Source: Synergistaceae bacterium (GTDB taxonomy: Bacteria > Synergistota > Synergistia > Synergistales > Synergistaceae). Taken from it: a stretch of DNA of 5,995 nucleotides. The notes below the pieces were generated by a model, which saw nothing but the letters and a program-made list of their open reading frames with translations, made no database searches and had not been told where the DNA came from. Shown piece by piece: positions 5,561 to 5,995 of the stretch. The DNA is taken from NCBI GenBank assembly GCA_031274115.1, contig JAISQP010000156.1, positions 1 through 5,995 of the forward strand. The letters run 5' to 3'. The position numbers were made by a program, and so were the translations under genes. Position 1 is the stretch's first letter. Each line of letters opens with the position of its first letter.

Positions 5561-5568
5561 GCTTTTCG
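5549..5568. promoter_or_regulatory. Near-perfect 20-bp palindrome over the -35 (putative operator)
   Basis: CGAAAAG and CTTTTCG are perfect 7-bp inverted arms around GTCGAG, and the central TCGA is also symmetric, so 9 of 10 base pairs match. It covers the candidate -35 of the operon promoter, a typical place for a dimeric repressor. No regulator gene is in the window. Confidence 0.5.
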
Positions 5569-5630
5569 AACAAAAAATAGAGGCTGGCATGAATCAAAAA
5601 ACGCGGTGCCGAACTGTGGTCGTTACTTCT

Positions 5631-5671
5631 GCTCCTCCAGGCTGAATTGGGCTCCTCCTGCGTTGAACGCA
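5631..5671. repeat. Direct repeat and short palindrome between the opine dehydrogenase and the radical SAM operon
   Basis: GCTCCTCC occurs at 5631-5638 and again at 5651-5658, exactly 20 bases apart. It is followed by the palindrome TGCGTT-G-AACGCA (5659-5671). No T run follows either element, so this is not a convincing terminator for the opine dehydrogenase; purpose unknown. The rest of the 5484-5694 gap holds only the promoter and operator elements listed separately. Confidence 0.3.
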
Positions 5672-5694
5672 ATAGGACTTTCGTGCGGTATCCT

Positions 5695-5995
5695 CTAGTC
5701 GGGACGTATGCCGTCGATCAGAAAACTTTCGATTTCAGTCAGAGATCCCCCCGCCAATCCGAAATTTTCAAGAGTACGTCCCTCAGCGTAATAATCAATG
5801 CCGTTAATAATCGAAAAAAGCGTCAGCACAGCCTGCGTGAGCGGAGTCTCTACCTTCGCTTTACGGGCGAGCGAGACGAGCAGAGCGACGCCGGACGAGG
5901 CGTCCTCGCTTATGTACCTGTGTTGCAGAGAATCGGGCCCGAGGAGGCTTCTGAATACGTTCAATTCAGGATGTGAGCCGAGCTCCGCTACAAGC
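5695..5995 (-). CDS. Octopine/nopaline-type opine dehydrogenase, C-terminal fragment
   Basis: The frame is open from the right edge to a TAG at 5695-5697 and encodes about 99 residues. It includes LGPDSLQHRYISED, then a helical stretch ending FSIINGIDYYAEGRTLENFG, the conserved C-terminal helical domain of NAD/NADP-dependent opine dehydrogenases (RYIxED near its start, INGxDYxxEGRTLExxGL near its end). Such enzymes reductively join an amino acid to a 2-oxo acid, or run the reverse oxidation; the substrate-selecting C-terminal half is only partly visible and the N-terminal dinucleotide domain is outside the window, so the opine cannot be named. A TTG at 5962-5964 is in frame, but coding clearly continues upstream of it. 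It lies on the same strand as the radical SAM operon, 211 bases away. No obvious terminator follows, so some read-through is possible. Confidence 0.82.
   Translation of the reverse strand, partial: LVAELGSHPELNVFRSLLGPDSLQHRYISEDASSGVALLVSLARKAKVETPLTQAVLTLFSIINGIDYYAEGRTLENFGLAGGSLTEIESFLIDGIRPD

Noticed and set aside
5647..5976. 109-codon plus-strand frame opposite the opine dehydrogenase
   Set aside because: Antisense shadow of a conserved C-terminal domain; no motif.
1..5995. tRNA, rRNA, CRISPR array, insertion sequence or attachment site
   Set aside because: Both intergenic gaps were read on both strands; no cloverleaf, spaced repeat array, transposase frame or terminal inverted repeat pair was seen.

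Overview
The window looks like part of an anaerobe's chromosome. Coding sequence is GC-rich, the two intergenic regions (198-422 and 5484-5694) are AT-rich, Shine-Dalgarno sites are mostly clear, and genes are packed with start/stop overlaps. The content is dominated by oxygen-sensitive chemistry: a radical SAM enzyme and a 741-residue protein with 32 cysteines arranged as several iron-sulfur motifs. The gene set resembles a neighbourhood I know from Desulfovibrio (the DVU_1551-1558 region) that recurs in other strict anaerobes. A Synergistota, Desulfovibrionales or Clostridia host would all fit; this is inference, and no ribosomal gene is present to settle it.

Layout, right to left along the minus strand. 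At the right edge (5695-5995) is the C-terminal end of an octopine/nopaline-type opine dehydrogenase. A 211-bp intergenic region (5484-5694) follows, holding a candidate sigma-70 promoter whose -35 lies inside a near-perfect 20-bp palindrome. Next comes a four-gene minus-strand operon: a pyridine nucleotide-disulfide oxidoreductase/dicluster protein (3258-5483), a 62-aa four-cysteine redox or zinc-ribbon protein (3058-3246), a TrsS-type radical SAM protein (1751-3061), and a class I SAM-dependent methyltransferase (1095-1754). The last three genes are joined by ATGA and GTGA overlaps. A Dph6-like PP-loop ATPase (423-1085) lies on the plus strand and converges on the methyltransferase. At the left edge (1-197) the minus strand resumes with the N-terminus of a phenylacetate-CoA-ligase-like adenylating enzyme.

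How the genes may work together (inference). The large Fe-S flavoprotein combines GltD-like, ferredoxin-like and HdrB-like CCG modules and looks like an electron conduit. The small Cys4 protein could be a carrier or scaffold. The radical SAM enzyme and the methyltransferase look like a substrate- or cofactor-modifying pair. The CoA ligase and the PP-loop ATPase would add ATP-driven acyl or amide activation. Linkage of this neighbourhood to selenoproteins and molybdenum hydroxylases is recalled from family names and cannot be seen in this window. The substrate is not evident from the sequence.

The most interesting signals are the conserved but functionally undefined TrsS-type cluster, its interruption by an opposite-strand PP-loop ATPase with an attenuator-like leader, the Hdr-like fusion that seems to lack an NAD(P)H domain, and the palindrome over the operon promoter.
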